From assembly GCA_026004875.1 (NCBI GenBank), contig BPJZ01000014.1:32016-96015 (forward strand): a DNA stretch of 64,000 nucleotides, written 5' to 3'. Positions 39,035 through 48,646 of this stretch are shown here, one piece after another. The translations under genes were made by a program, and so were the position numbers. The DNA comes from Candidatus Poribacteria bacterium. GTDB lineage: Bacteria > Poribacteria > WGA-4E > GCA-2687025. Positions within the stretch are counted from its first letter, which is position 1. Each line of letters begins with the position of its first letter. The notes beneath the pieces are model-generated. The model saw only the letters and a program-made list of their open reading frames with translations, did not search any database and was not told the origin of the DNA.

Positions 39035-39064
39035 TTGCAGTCTCGACGCCTCTTCGATTATGCT
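39035..39064 (+). promoter_or_regulatory. Promoter for DUF6785 membrane-protein gene
   Basis: TTGCAG (39035-39040), 18-base spacer, TATGCT (39059-39064), 40 bases before the ATG at 39105. It is back-to-back with the PhyH promoter, so the two genes could share regulation. Confidence 0.45.
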
Positions 39065-39104
39065 GGGGGTGTCCTTCTGACGGTTGAAGACCTGACAGAC
39101 GACA

Positions 39105-41021
39105 ATGAACAAGGAACCAAAGACAGCCGACTGGCGCGATCGGGGGGTCACCTGGCGAACGATCCTGCTGGCCTTCGTCCTGATCCCGTTCAACACCTAC
39201 TGGATTACCGACTCGGCGGGACAGGGATATCCGACCACCGTTTCCCTTTTTTATAACGTCGTCTTCTGCATCTTCCTGCTGATCTGCCTGAACGCGGCGA
39301 TTGTCCGGTTTTTTCCTCGCTGGACGCTCTCGCAGGCGGAGTTGCTCTCGCTCTACACGATGCTTTCCATCGCCTCGGCGTTGGCCGGGCATGATATGCT
39401 CCGCGTGTTGATCCCTATGATCGGGCATGCCTTCTATTACGCCACACCGGAGAACGAGTGGGCTGAGCTCTTCCACCACTACATCCCCGACTGGTTCGCG
39501 GTGAAGGATCGGGACTTTCTGGAGACCTTCTATCGTGGAGAGTCCACCCTTTATACGCGGGAGCACATTCTTGGTTGGCTGACCCCGACGTTGGCCTGGA
39601 CGGGGTTTTTGTTTGCACTGGTCACCGGGATGCTGGGGATCAACCTTCTGGTCCGAAAGCAGTGGACCGAACACGAAAAGCTCTCCTACCCGATCATCCA
39701 GCTCCCCTGGGAGATCACCCTAGGCGGCGGCCTCCAAGGCGCCCTGAGGTCCCCCTGGCTTTGGGCCGGAAGCCTCCTGGCCGGCGCCATCGACGTCATC
39801 AACGGGCTGAACTTCCTGTATCCGTCCGTTCCCAGCCTTGGCGGAAAGCTGACCGACCTGCAGCCGATCTTCTTCACCAACAAGCCGTGGAACGCGATGG
39901 GCTGGACGCCGATTGGGCTGTTTCCCTTTGCGGTGGGGATGGCCTTTTTCATTCCGCTGGACCTGTCCTTTTCGGCCTGGTTTTTCTATCTGTTTTGGAA
40001 GGCGGAGCGGGTGTTGGGGGGAGCGTTGGGTTTGCGGAACCTGCCCAGCTTTCCGTATGTGGATGAGCAATCGTTTGGGGCTTATCTGGGGCTGTGTGTG
40101 ATCGCGTTGGTGGCCTCTCGGCGCCATCTGGCCGAAGTGGCCCGACGAATCCTGGGGCGGGGGGACCCCCGGTCTGAGGCCGACGAACCGCTTCGTTATC
40201 GAACCAGCTTTCTCCTGCTCCTGGGATCGGGGGCTTTTTTATTTCTCTTCAGCAAGCTGGCGGGAATGTCCACCTGGGCGATCGTTCTCTTCTTTGTGAT
40301 CTATTACGCGATTGCGACGGCGGTGACTCGGATGCGCGCGGAGCTAGGGTCTCCGGTGCACGATCTGCACTTTATCGGTCCGGACGAGATGCTGCCCAAG
40401 CTGTTTGGGACGCGGGCGTTAGGCCCCCGGAACCTAACGGTGATCACCTACTATTTCTTTTTCAATCGAGCGCATCGGGGCCATCCGATGCCCCACCAGT
40501 TGGAGGGGTTCAAGCTCGCCGAGCGAGGCGGTTACTCCGCCAAGCGGCTGGTCTTTGCGATGATGTTCGCGGCGCTCTTTGGGACATTGACCACCTTCTG
40601 GGCCTATTACCACATCTCTTATAAGGAGGGAGCGCTGGCCTGGTTTTCCTGGCGGCCTTTCAACCGGCTCCAAAGCTGGCTGACAGTTGCCCGGCCCCCG
40701 GACTACGGGGCGTTGGTGGCGGCGGTGTTGGGGTTTGTTCAGACGGTGGTGTTGATGGCGATGCGGATGCGGTTTGTCTGGTGGCCGTTCCATCCGGCGG
40801 GGTTTGCGATCTCCAGCAGTTGGTCCATGAACGTCTTTTGGTTTTCGATTCTGGTCAGCAGCGTGATCAAGTGGATCATTCTCCGTCAGGGGGGACTGGT
40901 GCTGCATCGTCGGTTGACCCCCTTCTTTTTGGGGTTGATCCTCGGCGAGTTCGTCGTTGGGAGCGTTTGGCACCTGATCGGGATCACGATTGAACGGCCT
41001 ATGTACCGCTTTCTCTACTGA
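39105..41021 (+). CDS. DUF6785/DUF6784-type polytopic membrane protein
   Basis: 638 residues with roughly 13-14 membrane helices. The opening VTWRTILLAFVLIPFNTYWI, QAELLSLYTMLSIASALAGHDML, the WTEHEKLSYPIIQLPWEIT segment and WWPFHPAGFAISSSWSMNVFW are characteristic of the DUF6785/DUF6784 pair, found almost only in Planctomycetes, Poribacteria and related groups and loosely similar to oligopeptide transporters. Function is unproven; a solute transporter is likely. The 3' half is unusually rich in TTG and GTG codons compared with neighbours. The heparinase-like lyase gene follows after 35 bases, suggesting uptake of lyase products. Confidence 0.8.
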   Translation: MNKEPKTADWRDRGVTWRTILLAFVLIPFNTYWITDSAGQGYPTTVSLFYNVVFCIFLLICLNAAIVRFFPRWTLSQAELLSLYTMLSIASALAGHDMLRVLIPMIGHAFYYATPENEWAELFHHYIPDWFAVKDRDFLETFYRGESTLYTREHILGWLTPTLAWTGFLFALVTGMLGINLLVRKQWTEHEKLSYPIIQLPWEITLGGGLQGALRSPWLWAGSLLAGAIDVINGLNFLYPSVPSLGGKLTDLQPIFFTNKPWNAMGWTPIGLFPFAVGMAFFIPLDLSFSAWFFYLFWKAERVLGGALGLRNLPSFPYVDEQSFGAYLGLCVIALVASRRHLAEVARRILGRGDPRSEADEPLRYRTSFLLLLGSGAFLFLFSKLAGMSTWAIVLFFVIYYAIATAVTRMRAELGSPVHDLHFIGPDEMLPKLFGTRALGPRNLTVITYYFFFNRAHRGHPMPHQLEGFKLAERGGYSAKRLVFAMMFAALFGTLTTFWAYYHISYKEGALAWFSWRPFNRLQSWLTVARPPDYGALVAAVLGFVQTVVLMAMRMRFVWWPFHPAGFAISSSWSMNVFWFSILVSSVIKWIILRQGGLVLHRRLTPFFLGLILGEFVVGSVWHLIGITIERPMYRFLY

Positions 41022-41056
41022 ACGCTCCGGCTGGGAAGAGAAAGAAGGAACTCGGA

Positions 41057-43895
41057 ATGAGAAGCGTAGCACTCACCCTTCTGGCTGCCCTGGTGAGCGC
41101 GTCGGTGGGTCACGGAGACGTTGGAGAGCCCCCGTGCCTCGTCCCGTTGGGGCCGCCAGAGGGGATCGGGAGGTGGAGCGACGAAGCACCAATCCTCTCC
41201 GACCCGGAGCAGGGACCGGTGGTGTCGGTTCCGCTTGCGGCGGGAACTTCGTTTCGGAGCCTGGAGCTTCCCGTTGAGTTTGGCCCCTTCGAGGAGGAGG
41301 ACGCCCTTCAGTTTTGGTGGCGATCGGAGGGAGAGGGGCTCCGTTCGTTCTATATCAAAGTGCGAAGCGCCCCTTTGGCGGGAGGCATGGAGGCCGTCTA
41401 TGTGGTCTGGGAGCCCCAACTTGGTCCACCGCCGACCGAATGGACCTTCGTTCGACTGCCGTTGCGACGCCCACGCTGGGACGATTGGGGTGAACGACCA
41501 GTGCTCGATCGGCGCTACTTAACACTCCGCGTTTCGGGGGATCAGCAGGCAAGGGGAGCGGTCCTCCTCGCGGATTTGGAGCTTTTTCGACCCTGCGTCA
41601 CGCTCCGTCCAGACCCTGTGCCTCCAGGGGACTATGCGGAGACAATCGGAGGGACGGTGCACAACCGAACCGATCGGCCGCTGGCCGTCGAACTTGGGAC
41701 AGGCGACCGCCTTCTCCAGACGATCGCCCTTCTCCCAAACGAGACGCGGCGCTGGGAGGCGCCCAACCCGGTAGACCGGAGTACCTGGGAGAAGGCTCGA
41801 CCGCTCCATCGGTGGTCGGTACCGGTCTGGATCCGACTGACCGGTCATCCTCAAACCCAGACTTCTCAGGAGATAGTTCAGATGAAAGGACTTCAACTTG
41901 CCGAGCATCCGCGGCTGCTCCTCAACTCGGAGGGGATTGCGCGGCTCAACGAGCGCCTGGAGACCACCCCGGAGGGGCAACGCTATCGCGAGCAGCTTCT
42001 CCGTCGGGCAGAGGAGCGACTGGAAGAACCGGTCATCCTCCCCCCGCGCGGCGGGAACTGGTGGCATTACTACACCTCACCGGAGACCGGCGCTGCGCTT
42101 CGCACCGGTCGCAAGATCGGAGAATGGCAGTGGGAACACATAGACCCGGTAACCGGAAAGACCTACCGAGGCGATCCCAGCAATCCGGCCACCGACTACG
42201 ACGGAGTCGTGATCGCCGGGGTGCACAACGGTTGGGCGCGGGCGATCCGCGATCTAGGGCTTGCTTATCACGTCACCGGTAACGCCGCCTACGCGGACAA
42301 GGCGCGGGAAATTCTCCTCGCCTACGCGGAGGCCTATCTTTCCTATCCGCTGCACACTATCCGAGGAGAGCCGCGCATTGGCGGGGGAAGGGTTGGGCCG
42401 CAGACGTTGGACGAAGCCACCTGGCTGATCCCAGTCGCCCAAGGGGCCGATCTGATCTGGAGCCGACTCAGCGAGTCAGAGCGGAACCGTCTGGCCGAAC
42501 GGCTTTTCCAGCCCGCTGTTCGAGAGGTGATCCTTCCCCACAAGCAAGGGGTCCACAACATTCAATGCTGGAAGAACAGCGCCATCGGACTGGTGGGCTT
42601 TCTCCTGGGCGACCTGGAGCTGATCGGAGAGGCGATCGAAAACCCCGAACGGGGCTACCGCCGTCAGATGGAAGGCGGCGTCTCGCCGGACGGCGTCTGG
42701 TGGGAAGGCGCTTGGGGGGTACCATTTTTACACGCTCTCGGCTCTTTGGCCGCTCACCGAAGCGGCCCAAAACAACGGCCTGAACCTCTACGGTGATCCC
42801 TTGAAGCGGATGTACGACGCCCCCCTTCGCTTTGCCATGCCCAACGATCGGCTTCCGGCGTTTAACGACAGCCGCGAGGTGAACCTTCACGGACAACGGG
42901 CGCTCTACGAGCTGGCCTACGCCCGCTATCGCGATCCGGCGTATCTCTCCCTCCTGGCGAGCGGTCCGAGAGAGAGTGAGCTCGCCGTCTGGTTCGGTGA
43001 GCCTCGACTTCCAGAACCTCCAGAACGGAGGTGGAGCAGTGCCAACTACCCCGATTCCGGCTACGGGATCCTCAGCTTCGGAACGGGGACGTCGGCCACT
43101 TGGCTCTGTCTGAAGTACGGTCCTCACGGGGGCGGCCACGGGCATCCGGATAAGTTGAACTTCGTCCTCTACGCAGATGGCGGCCTGATCGCTCCTGATC
43201 CGGGGACGGCCCGCTACGGCCACCCCCTTCAAGGGGGTTGGTACCGGGCGACCGTGGCTCACAACACCCTCGTGGTGGACGAGGAGAACCAGCAGCCGGC
43301 GACCGGTCGAGACCTGCTGTTTGAGACGACACCGGAATACACGCTGCTTCGTGCCGACGCGGGAGAGATCCACCCTGAGGTCCGCTTTCAGCGAACGGTG
43401 GCCCTGATCGGCGCGCACACGATCGTTATCGAGGACGTCGTCCGCTCCGAGGAGGAGCATCGGTACGACATCGCTTATCATCAGCTGGGCGAGTGGGTCG
43501 AGCTCCCCGCCGGAGACCCTTGGAGCCCTCCGGAGCGACCAGGGTACCGCTATTTTCGCGATGCAACCGTTCGGCAGGCCTCTGGTGGCGAGCTGGTTGT
43601 GCTCCGGGGACGGGTTGAGGAGGACCGCTACGCGACGGTCTCTCTGCTGGCCGAGGAGCCGACCGAAGTAATCACAGCAACAGGAATCGGAGAGCACCTT
43701 GAGGATCGGGTCCCGTTGGTTCTTTTTCGACGACGGGCTCGGAGCACCCGCTACCTGTGGGCGATCTCGCTGGACTTCCGCCCCGTCGAGCTGAAGCGCG
43801 CGCCAGACGACTCCGTTCTGATCGTCACGCCGGAGGGGGCTTCATGGCGCTTTTCGGACGGAAGCCTCGAACGGCAAGCGGAGCCGACCGAGTGA
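41057..43895 (+). CDS. Secreted heparinase II/III-like polysaccharide lyase (frameshifted in this sequence)
   Basis: After repair, 945 residues. A signal peptide (RSVALTLLAALVSASVG) precedes a beta-sandwich of about 260 residues, an (alpha/alpha)n toroid (AEHPRLLLNSEGIARLNERLE to VSPDGVWWEGAWGYHFYTL) and a heparinase II/III C-terminal beta domain (KYGPHGGGHGHPDKLNFVLYADG, TVAHNTLVVDEENQQPATG). The Asn/Tyr/His catalytic set of PL-type lyases is plausible in HNIQCWKNSAIG, WGYHFYTLSALWP and GGGHGHPDK. The frame breaks in GGGGGG 42714-42719; five G restore WGYHFYTL. It likely cleaves a uronic-acid polysaccharide (heparan, alginate or similar) outside the inner membrane. AAGGA precedes the ATG. 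Confidence 0.87.
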
Positions 43896-43905
43896 AGTCC
43901 ACCCT

Positions 43906-44847
43906 TTAGATGTAGAACACCTCCCAGACGGTGGAGTACACATCGCCGGGGTAAATTCCGCTTAAGCCCTCAGGACGGACCAGGTGCTCGGCCAGGACCT
44001 GGCCTCGGTGAAGGAGCTGGAGCCTTCCGCCCAGGGGATAGAGGGCGTCTGGGGGAAGCCAGAGGAGGAGCCCACGAGCCCCGTCCGGCTGGCCCTCAGC
44101 GATCACCCGATCGGGCGCCTCCAGCTCGCTCAGTCGGACGGAGACGCTCTCGGCGCCTCCGTGCGTCAGCAGTCGAACCGGATAGTGCTCCGGATTCGGG
44201 TACAGCCGCAGACGTCGGAATCGAGCGTCCACTTCGAGACCTGCCGACTCAGTCTCTACCTGAAGGGCGACGTGCACCAAGGAGCGCAAGTAGCGATGGG
44301 TCTCCCCGACGGCTTGCCATCGGCTCCCATCCCAGACGGCGGTGTCTAGGAGCCGCTTGGCATCGGAGTAGGCTATGCGAACCGGCACAAACTGGACGTT
44401 CTCCCATCCCAGCGCGGGCAGTCCGAGCTCGTGGTCCACGCTGCGGACGACAAAATCTTGACTCCGAGAGGACCATCCGTGGAACCACCCCTCCCGTCCA
44501 GCGTAACGACCAAAGGAGATGTCCGCTCCGGTTCCGGCGGACTTAGGGGCCAAACCCGCCGGCGTCCCACCGCACAGACGGACAGAGACGGCGTAGTTTC
44601 CCCTCCCCTGGAACGCAGAGGGCACAGAAACGTCAATGCACAGGACGGCATCCGGCGGATAGGGACGACAGGAGAGGACTCCCCATCGGCGTTGACCGCT
44701 CCGCTCCGTCCGACCGTGAATCTGAAGCCCCTGAGGTCCAAAGGAGACCCGGAGAGAAGAGTCGGAGCTCAGGCGCTCCCAGCGTCCGGGCGTCTCCTCC
44801 TGGAGTGCGTCCAGCAGGTAGGCTCCGCATTCCAAGCGCCGAATCAT
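43906..44847 (-). CDS. Unknown beta-rich protein in sugar operon
   Basis: About 313 residues, start at 44847 after AGAGGGAT (a longer frame to 45006 is an out-of-frame reading of the dehydrogenase gene). No signal peptide. The composition is Trp-, Arg- and Ser-rich with alternating beta patterns (RWGVLSCRPYPPDAVLCIDVSV, GREGWFHGWSSRSQDFVVRSV, VHVALQVETESAGLEVDARFRRLRLYP). A concanavalin-like or DUF1349-type sandwich is possible. I do not recognise the family. It lies 20 bases after a Gfo/Idh/MocA gene on the same strand and converges with the lyase gene, so a role in the same sugar pathway is likely. Confidence 0.6.
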   Translation of the reverse strand: MIRRLECGAYLLDALQEETPGRWERLSSDSSLRVSFGPQGLQIHGRTERSGQRRWGVLSCRPYPPDAVLCIDVSVPSAFQGRGNYAVSVRLCGGTPAGLAPKSAGTGADISFGRYAGREGWFHGWSSRSQDFVVRSVDHELGLPALGWENVQFVPVRIAYSDAKRLLDTAVWDGSRWQAVGETHRYLRSLVHVALQVETESAGLEVDARFRRLRLYPNPEHYPVRLLTHGGAESVSVRLSELEAPDRVIAEGQPDGARGLLLWLPPDALYPLGGRLQLLHRGQVLAEHLVRPEGLSGIYPGDVYSTVWEVFYI

Positions 44848-44867
44848 GTTGTATCCCTCTGCGGGCG

Positions 44868-45929
44868 CTAGGGCTCCGTTAAAGCTCCAAGCGCTCGGCG
44901 GGCCCGCGCCCGCTCGGCCAGCATCGCTAGCCCGGACACTCCTTCCGGCAGCGGGAATCGAACCGGCGTGCTCAATCCGCCAGAGAGCGCGAGGGCCTCC
45001 AGCCACTCGTAGGAGATGCGACCGACCCGCGCGTCGCAGGGATGGCGGAAGCCTGGCTCCTCCAGAACGCGGAGCAGATCGGCGGTGAAGGCCGCTTGGG
45101 CCTCCCGGTCCTGCTTGCCGTAGTCGATCCGCTCCTGCTCCCAGCGGGAGTCCCCTCGTCCCCAGAGGCGATACCCCCCTTCCAGGGAGGCTTCAGCCCG
45201 GCCTTCCTCGCCCAAAACGCGCATTCCAAAGGTCAACCAGAAAGACTCCTCTCCGAGAATCGGCGGCGCATCCGGCCCTAGGAAGCAATCCACTACTAAG
45301 CCACTCTCGAAGAGAAGAACGCCCACCGAGTTGTCCGGAGAGGGATGGGTCGTCGCAAAGTCCCCTTCGCCGTACACCGTCGCGATCGCCCTCCCGGGCC
45401 CCGGGTCGCCGACCATCATCACCACAAGGTCGAGCAGGTGAGTGCCCTGAGAGAGCAGATTCCCCCGACAGGAGACCAGAATGCGGCGCACCTCTCCCAG
45501 GCGATCGGTCGAAACCGCCTCGTATACCTTCTGCCAGTTCGTTTGATAGCGCAGCTGATGGTTGATAACTAGCTGGGCCCCAGCCCGCTCGACGATCTGG
45601 AGCAGCGTGTCGTACTCGCGCCGGTGAACGGCGATCGGCTTTTCTGAGACGATCAGCGGAACGCCGGCCTCCGCCGCAGCGCGGATCGGCTCTGTTCGAA
45701 CCGTCACGGGCGCGGCGATATGCAGCACCTCCAGGCGCTCCGTCTGGAGCATCTCCGGATAGCTCTCATAGCGGCGCGGGATGGCGAACTCTTCGGCGAA
45801 GGCGTCTCGTCGCTCTGCGTCCAGGTCGGCGACGGCGACCAGCTCCACCCGATCGACCAACCCTGCATAGGCCTGGGCGTGTGCCCGGCCTCGCGGTCCT
45901 GCCCCGAGAAATCCCACGCGAATCCTCAC
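44868..45929 (-). CDS. Gfo/Idh/MocA-family oxidoreductase (second copy)
   Basis: 353 residues. Rossmann motif RVGFLGAGPRGRAHAQAY, family motif VSEKPIAVHRREY, and C-terminal GTHLLDLVVMMVGDPG with the catalytic-region His. GTG start with AAGGAGGGGG. It differs strongly from the copy at 15538-16560 (VGFVGCGGMAEN) and is not a duplicate of it. Together with the neighbouring unknown protein and the heparinase-like lyase on the opposite strand, it probably processes a released sugar or sugar acid. Confidence 0.88.
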   Translation of the reverse strand: MRIRVGFLGAGPRGRAHAQAYAGLVDRVELVAVADLDAERRDAFAEEFAIPRRYESYPEMLQTERLEVLHIAAPVTVRTEPIRAAAEAGVPLIVSEKPIAVHRREYDTLLQIVERAGAQLVINHQLRYQTNWQKVYEAVSTDRLGEVRRILVSCRGNLLSQGTHLLDLVVMMVGDPGPGRAIATVYGEGDFATTHPSPDNSVGVLLFESGLVVDCFLGPDAPPILGEESFWLTFGMRVLGEEGRAEASLEGGYRLWGRGDSRWEQERIDYGKQDREAQAAFTADLLRVLEEPGFRHPCDARVGRISYEWLEALALSGGLSTPVRFPLPEGVSGLAMLAERARARRALGALTEP

Positions 45930-45947
45930 GCGGCCCCCTCCTTACTG

Positions 45948-47192
45948 CTAACTCCCGCTGCTCAGCCGCGCCCGCAGGTCGAGAATCTTTGCCTCATCAA
46001 TCTCGTTCGACCGGTGCGCCGGATTGGAGTGCGGCTCAGGGAAGTTCTTCAAGAGCTTCTCATACTCCGCAATCGCCTGCTCGATCATCCCGTGTTCCTC
46101 GTAGATCCGCCCGATTTGGTACTGAGCATCGCGCCGAATGTCGTACTCAGAGATCTGGTCGGTAACCAACGGGCTGACGTCCATCGTCCCATCGGCGATG
46201 GGCCGATAGGCGGCCACGGCGTTCTCCACGTCGTTAAGTCCTTGGTTGTAAATCTGGGCCATAAAGATCTGAGCGGCGGGCGTGTTGGGACTGTGAGGGT
46301 ACTTCTCGATCGCTTCTCGAAGCGCCTCGACCGCTTCGGCGTACTTCCGTTGCCGTTCCAGCGCCCAGCCGATCCGGAAGGCGGCCTCTTCGGCGAACTT
46401 ATCCTCGGGAAACTGCTGGATCACCTGCCGGTAGGTTTCGATCGCCTCGTCGTAGCGTCGTTCGTCAAAGTAAGTCTGACCAATGTTGAACAGAGCGGCT
46501 GGAGCCCACTCCGGGTCGCCCAGGTCTACTAAATTTCGGAACTGCTTGCGCGCCTCCTCAAACTCCTGCTTTTTGTAGTGGATCACACCCACATAGAAGA
46601 CCGAAGCGGGGATGTCCTCCGACATGGGGAACTCTTCGGTGAAGCGCTCCAGCGTTTGGAGGGCGTCGTTGTATTCGTCTCGCTCGATCTGGCAGACGGC
46701 CCGGTTGAGAAGCACCTTTTCCCGCAGCGGATGGGTCGGAAACCGCTGGAGGAACTCGTCGAAGACCACCACCGCGCGATCGTAGTCCTCCCGCTGAAAG
46801 TGGGCCACGCCGATTGCGTTGAGCGCTTGAGGGGCATATTCGCTGTCGGGGTACCGCTGGAGAAGCTTTCGATAAAGGATGAAGGCCGTGTCGGCGTCCG
46901 TCTGCACGTCAATTCGGGAGGCAATCGCATAAAGGGCGTCGTCGGCGTAGGGGCTGTCGGGATAACCGTCAAAGACGACGCGGTAAAGCGCCAGGACGCG
47001 ATTCCAGCGCTCCGGATCGCTCGCGTCCGCGGGGGGCGAGTCCAAGTTTACCGCCTCCTGATAGGCCGCGGCCGCTTTCGCATAATAGTCACGATAATCC
47101 CGCTCTCCACCGGCCCCGGCGGTCACCCGCCCGACGACGAAAGCAAAAACGATCAGCAGCACCGAAACGATCGGAAACCAAGACCGATCCAT
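45948..47192 (-). CDS. TPR-repeat protein with N-terminal membrane anchor
   Basis: 414 residues. A hydrophobic anchor or uncleaved signal (FPIVSVLLIVFAFVVGRVTAG) is followed by about nine TPR units: LYRVVFDGYPDSPYADDALY, LLQRYPDSEYAPQALNAIG, FDEFLQRFPTHPLREKVLL, FERFTEEFPMSEDIPAS-like, AALFNIGQTYFDERRYDEAI, AEEAAFRIGWALERQRKY. This spacing resembles YbgF/BamD-type proteins that work at the outer membrane. AAAGGAGGG precedes the ATG. It is the last gene of a minus-strand run from 49212 to 45948 that includes threonine aldolase and a small TPR protein. Function not assigned. Confidence 0.8.
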   Translation of the reverse strand: MDRSWFPIVSVLLIVFAFVVGRVTAGAGGERDYRDYYAKAAAAYQEAVNLDSPPADASDPERWNRVLALYRVVFDGYPDSPYADDALYAIASRIDVQTDADTAFILYRKLLQRYPDSEYAPQALNAIGVAHFQREDYDRAVVVFDEFLQRFPTHPLREKVLLNRAVCQIERDEYNDALQTLERFTEEFPMSEDIPASVFYVGVIHYKKQEFEEARKQFRNLVDLGDPEWAPAALFNIGQTYFDERRYDEAIETYRQVIQQFPEDKFAEEAAFRIGWALERQRKYAEAVEALREAIEKYPHSPNTPAAQIFMAQIYNQGLNDVENAVAAYRPIADGTMDVSPLVTDQISEYDIRRDAQYQIGRIYEEHGMIEQAIAEYEKLLKNFPEPHSNPAHRSNEIDEAKILDLRARLSSGS

Positions 47193-47210
47193 CGAAGTCC
47201 CTCCTTTTCT

Positions 47211-48266
47211 TCAGCCGGACCGAGAGCTCAGCAGCTCGCGAAAGAGAGCGACGGCCCGTTCCGCGGCCAAAAGCACCTGCTCCCGGGAGACGTCATGATG
47301 GGTGACAAACCGGATTGTCGTCGGGCCGTAGACGGTGACCAGGACGCCCCGCTCCCGAAGCCGTGCGGCCACCTCTTCGGCGGAGATGCCCAAGCGCTCA
47401 GTACGGACGACCAGGATGTTCGTCTGAACCCGTTCCGGTTGAACGCCCAGTTCCGGAATCTCGGCAAGCCGCCGAGCGAGCAAGCGCGCATTCTCATGGT
47501 CTTCGTGGAGTCGCTTGGGCATCTCCGTCAGGGCGATCAGACCCGCTGCGGCCAACACCCCCGCCTGCCGCATCGCCCCGCCCAGCCGTCGCCGCACCCG
47601 TCGCGCCCGGTCAATGAACACCGCTGGACCAGCAAGAAGCGAGCCCACCGGAGCCCCCAGCCCCTTGGAGAGGCAAAAGGAAAGGGTCTCCACATGGCGG
47701 GCGATCTCTCGAACGTGAATCCCCAACGCCACCGCCGCGTTAAAGATGCGCGCCCCGTCCAGATGAAGAGGTACCCCTGCCTCCTGGGTCACGGCGTGCA
47801 CGGCAGCGATCTCCTCCGGCGTGATCACACATCCCCCGCGTCGATTGTGGGTGTTCTCCAAGGCAACCAGCCCAACGGGAGGGTACATTCTCGGATTGCG
47901 ATGAAGCATCGAGCGCACGAAATCGGGTGACGGGCAGCCGTTTGGCGTGTCCCAGAAGACGGGCAACAGCCCAGCAAAGGCGGCCAGCCCTCCCTGTTCG
48001 TAGTAGTAGATATGGGACTCGGCGTCTAGGAGCAGCGCCTCCCCCGGCCGTGTGTGGGTCAGCAGAGCCGTCAGGTTGCCCATCGTCCCAGAGGGGACAA
48101 ACAGGGCGGCCTCCTTGCCCATGATCTCAGCTGCGGTCTGTTCCAAGCGGTTGACCGTTGGGTCCTCGCCGTAGCAGTCGTCCCCCACCTCGGCCTCGGC
48201 CATCGCCTGGCGCATCGCCGGCGTGGGTCGGGTTACCGTGTCGCTCCGCAGGTCGATCGGGTTCAC
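47211..48266 (-). CDS. Low-specificity L-threonine aldolase
   Basis: 351 residues from a GTG start (PIDLRSDTVTRPTPAMRQAM). Family motifs: EVGDDCYGEDPTVNRLE, LFVPSGTMGNLTALL, SHIYYYEQGG, ENTHNRRGG, LHLDGARIFNAAVALG and the PLP lysine in LSFCLSKGLGAPVGS. It splits L-threonine (and allo-threonine) into glycine and acetaldehyde. GAGGG sits 6 bases before the GTG. Longer frames upstream read the small TPR gene out of frame. It starts one base after the stop of that TPR gene. Confidence 0.9.
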   Translation of the reverse strand: MNPIDLRSDTVTRPTPAMRQAMAEAEVGDDCYGEDPTVNRLEQTAAEIMGKEAALFVPSGTMGNLTALLTHTRPGEALLLDAESHIYYYEQGGLAAFAGLLPVFWDTPNGCPSPDFVRSMLHRNPRMYPPVGLVALENTHNRRGGCVITPEEIAAVHAVTQEAGVPLHLDGARIFNAAVALGIHVREIARHVETLSFCLSKGLGAPVGSLLAGPAVFIDRARRVRRRLGGAMRQAGVLAAAGLIALTEMPKRLHEDHENARLLARRLAEIPELGVQPERVQTNILVVRTERLGISAEEVAARLRERGVLVTVYGPTTIRFVTHHDVSREQVLLAAERAVALFRELLSSRSG

Positions 48267-48267
48267 G

Positions 48268-48646
48268 TCATCCCTCTTGGTAGGACCGTTCGATCTCTTC
48301 GAAGTATCGCTTGAGGGCTTCAGCGCGTCGTTGGGCTGCAGCGCCCAGGTAGTGATCAGGAAACTCCGCAGCGACCGCCTCGAACTGAGCGATGATCTCC
48401 TTGGAGTAGTTCTGCTCCAGCATCGCTTCTGCTCGATAGTAAGCAGCGGTCGCCCGACTGTCTTGGTCGTAACTGGAATCGGCCAGAACGGCCTCAAACT
48501 GCCGGACAGCCGCTTCAAAATCGCCCCGATAGAAGGCCTCCTTCCCCTCCGCCAGCGGGGCGGGGAGCCCCCGACCTCTCGTGAGAGGGCCTCACCTCTT
48601 CGATCAGCTCCTCCGCCGATTCACCCTTGATTTCGCGTTCAGCCAT
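48268..48646 (-). CDS. Small TPR-like protein (frameshifted in this sequence)
   Basis: After repair, 125 residues. The ATG at 48646 has AAGGAGGAGAG 4-5 bases upstream and starts MAEREIKGESAEELIEEV. After a frame change near 48558-48575 (best repaired in GGGGG on the coding strand) it reads LAEGKEAFYRGDFEAAVRQF, then AYYRAEAMLEQNYSKEIIAQF and LGAAAQRRAEALKRYFEEI: two or three TPR helical pairs. The second part has no internal start codon and is easily missed. Cytoplasmic by sequence. It sits between the membrane-protein gene and threonine aldolase, overlapping the first by 8 bases. Function unknown. Confidence 0.65.

Noticed and set aside
42468..43697. A 409-codon open frame on the minus strand
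   Set aside because: It is antisense to the heparinase-like gene, which has clear homology; long antisense frames are expected at this GC content.
44935..45000. tRNA-like sequence on the minus strand with GGTTCGATTCCCGC and a possible T-arm
   Set aside because: It lies inside the Gfo/Idh/MocA gene and encodes conserved LALSGGLSTPVRFPLP; I could not form acceptor and anticodon arms.
46578..47930. A 450-codon open frame on the plus strand
   Set aside because: It is antisense to the TPR and threonine aldolase genes, has no ribosome site and low-complexity composition.
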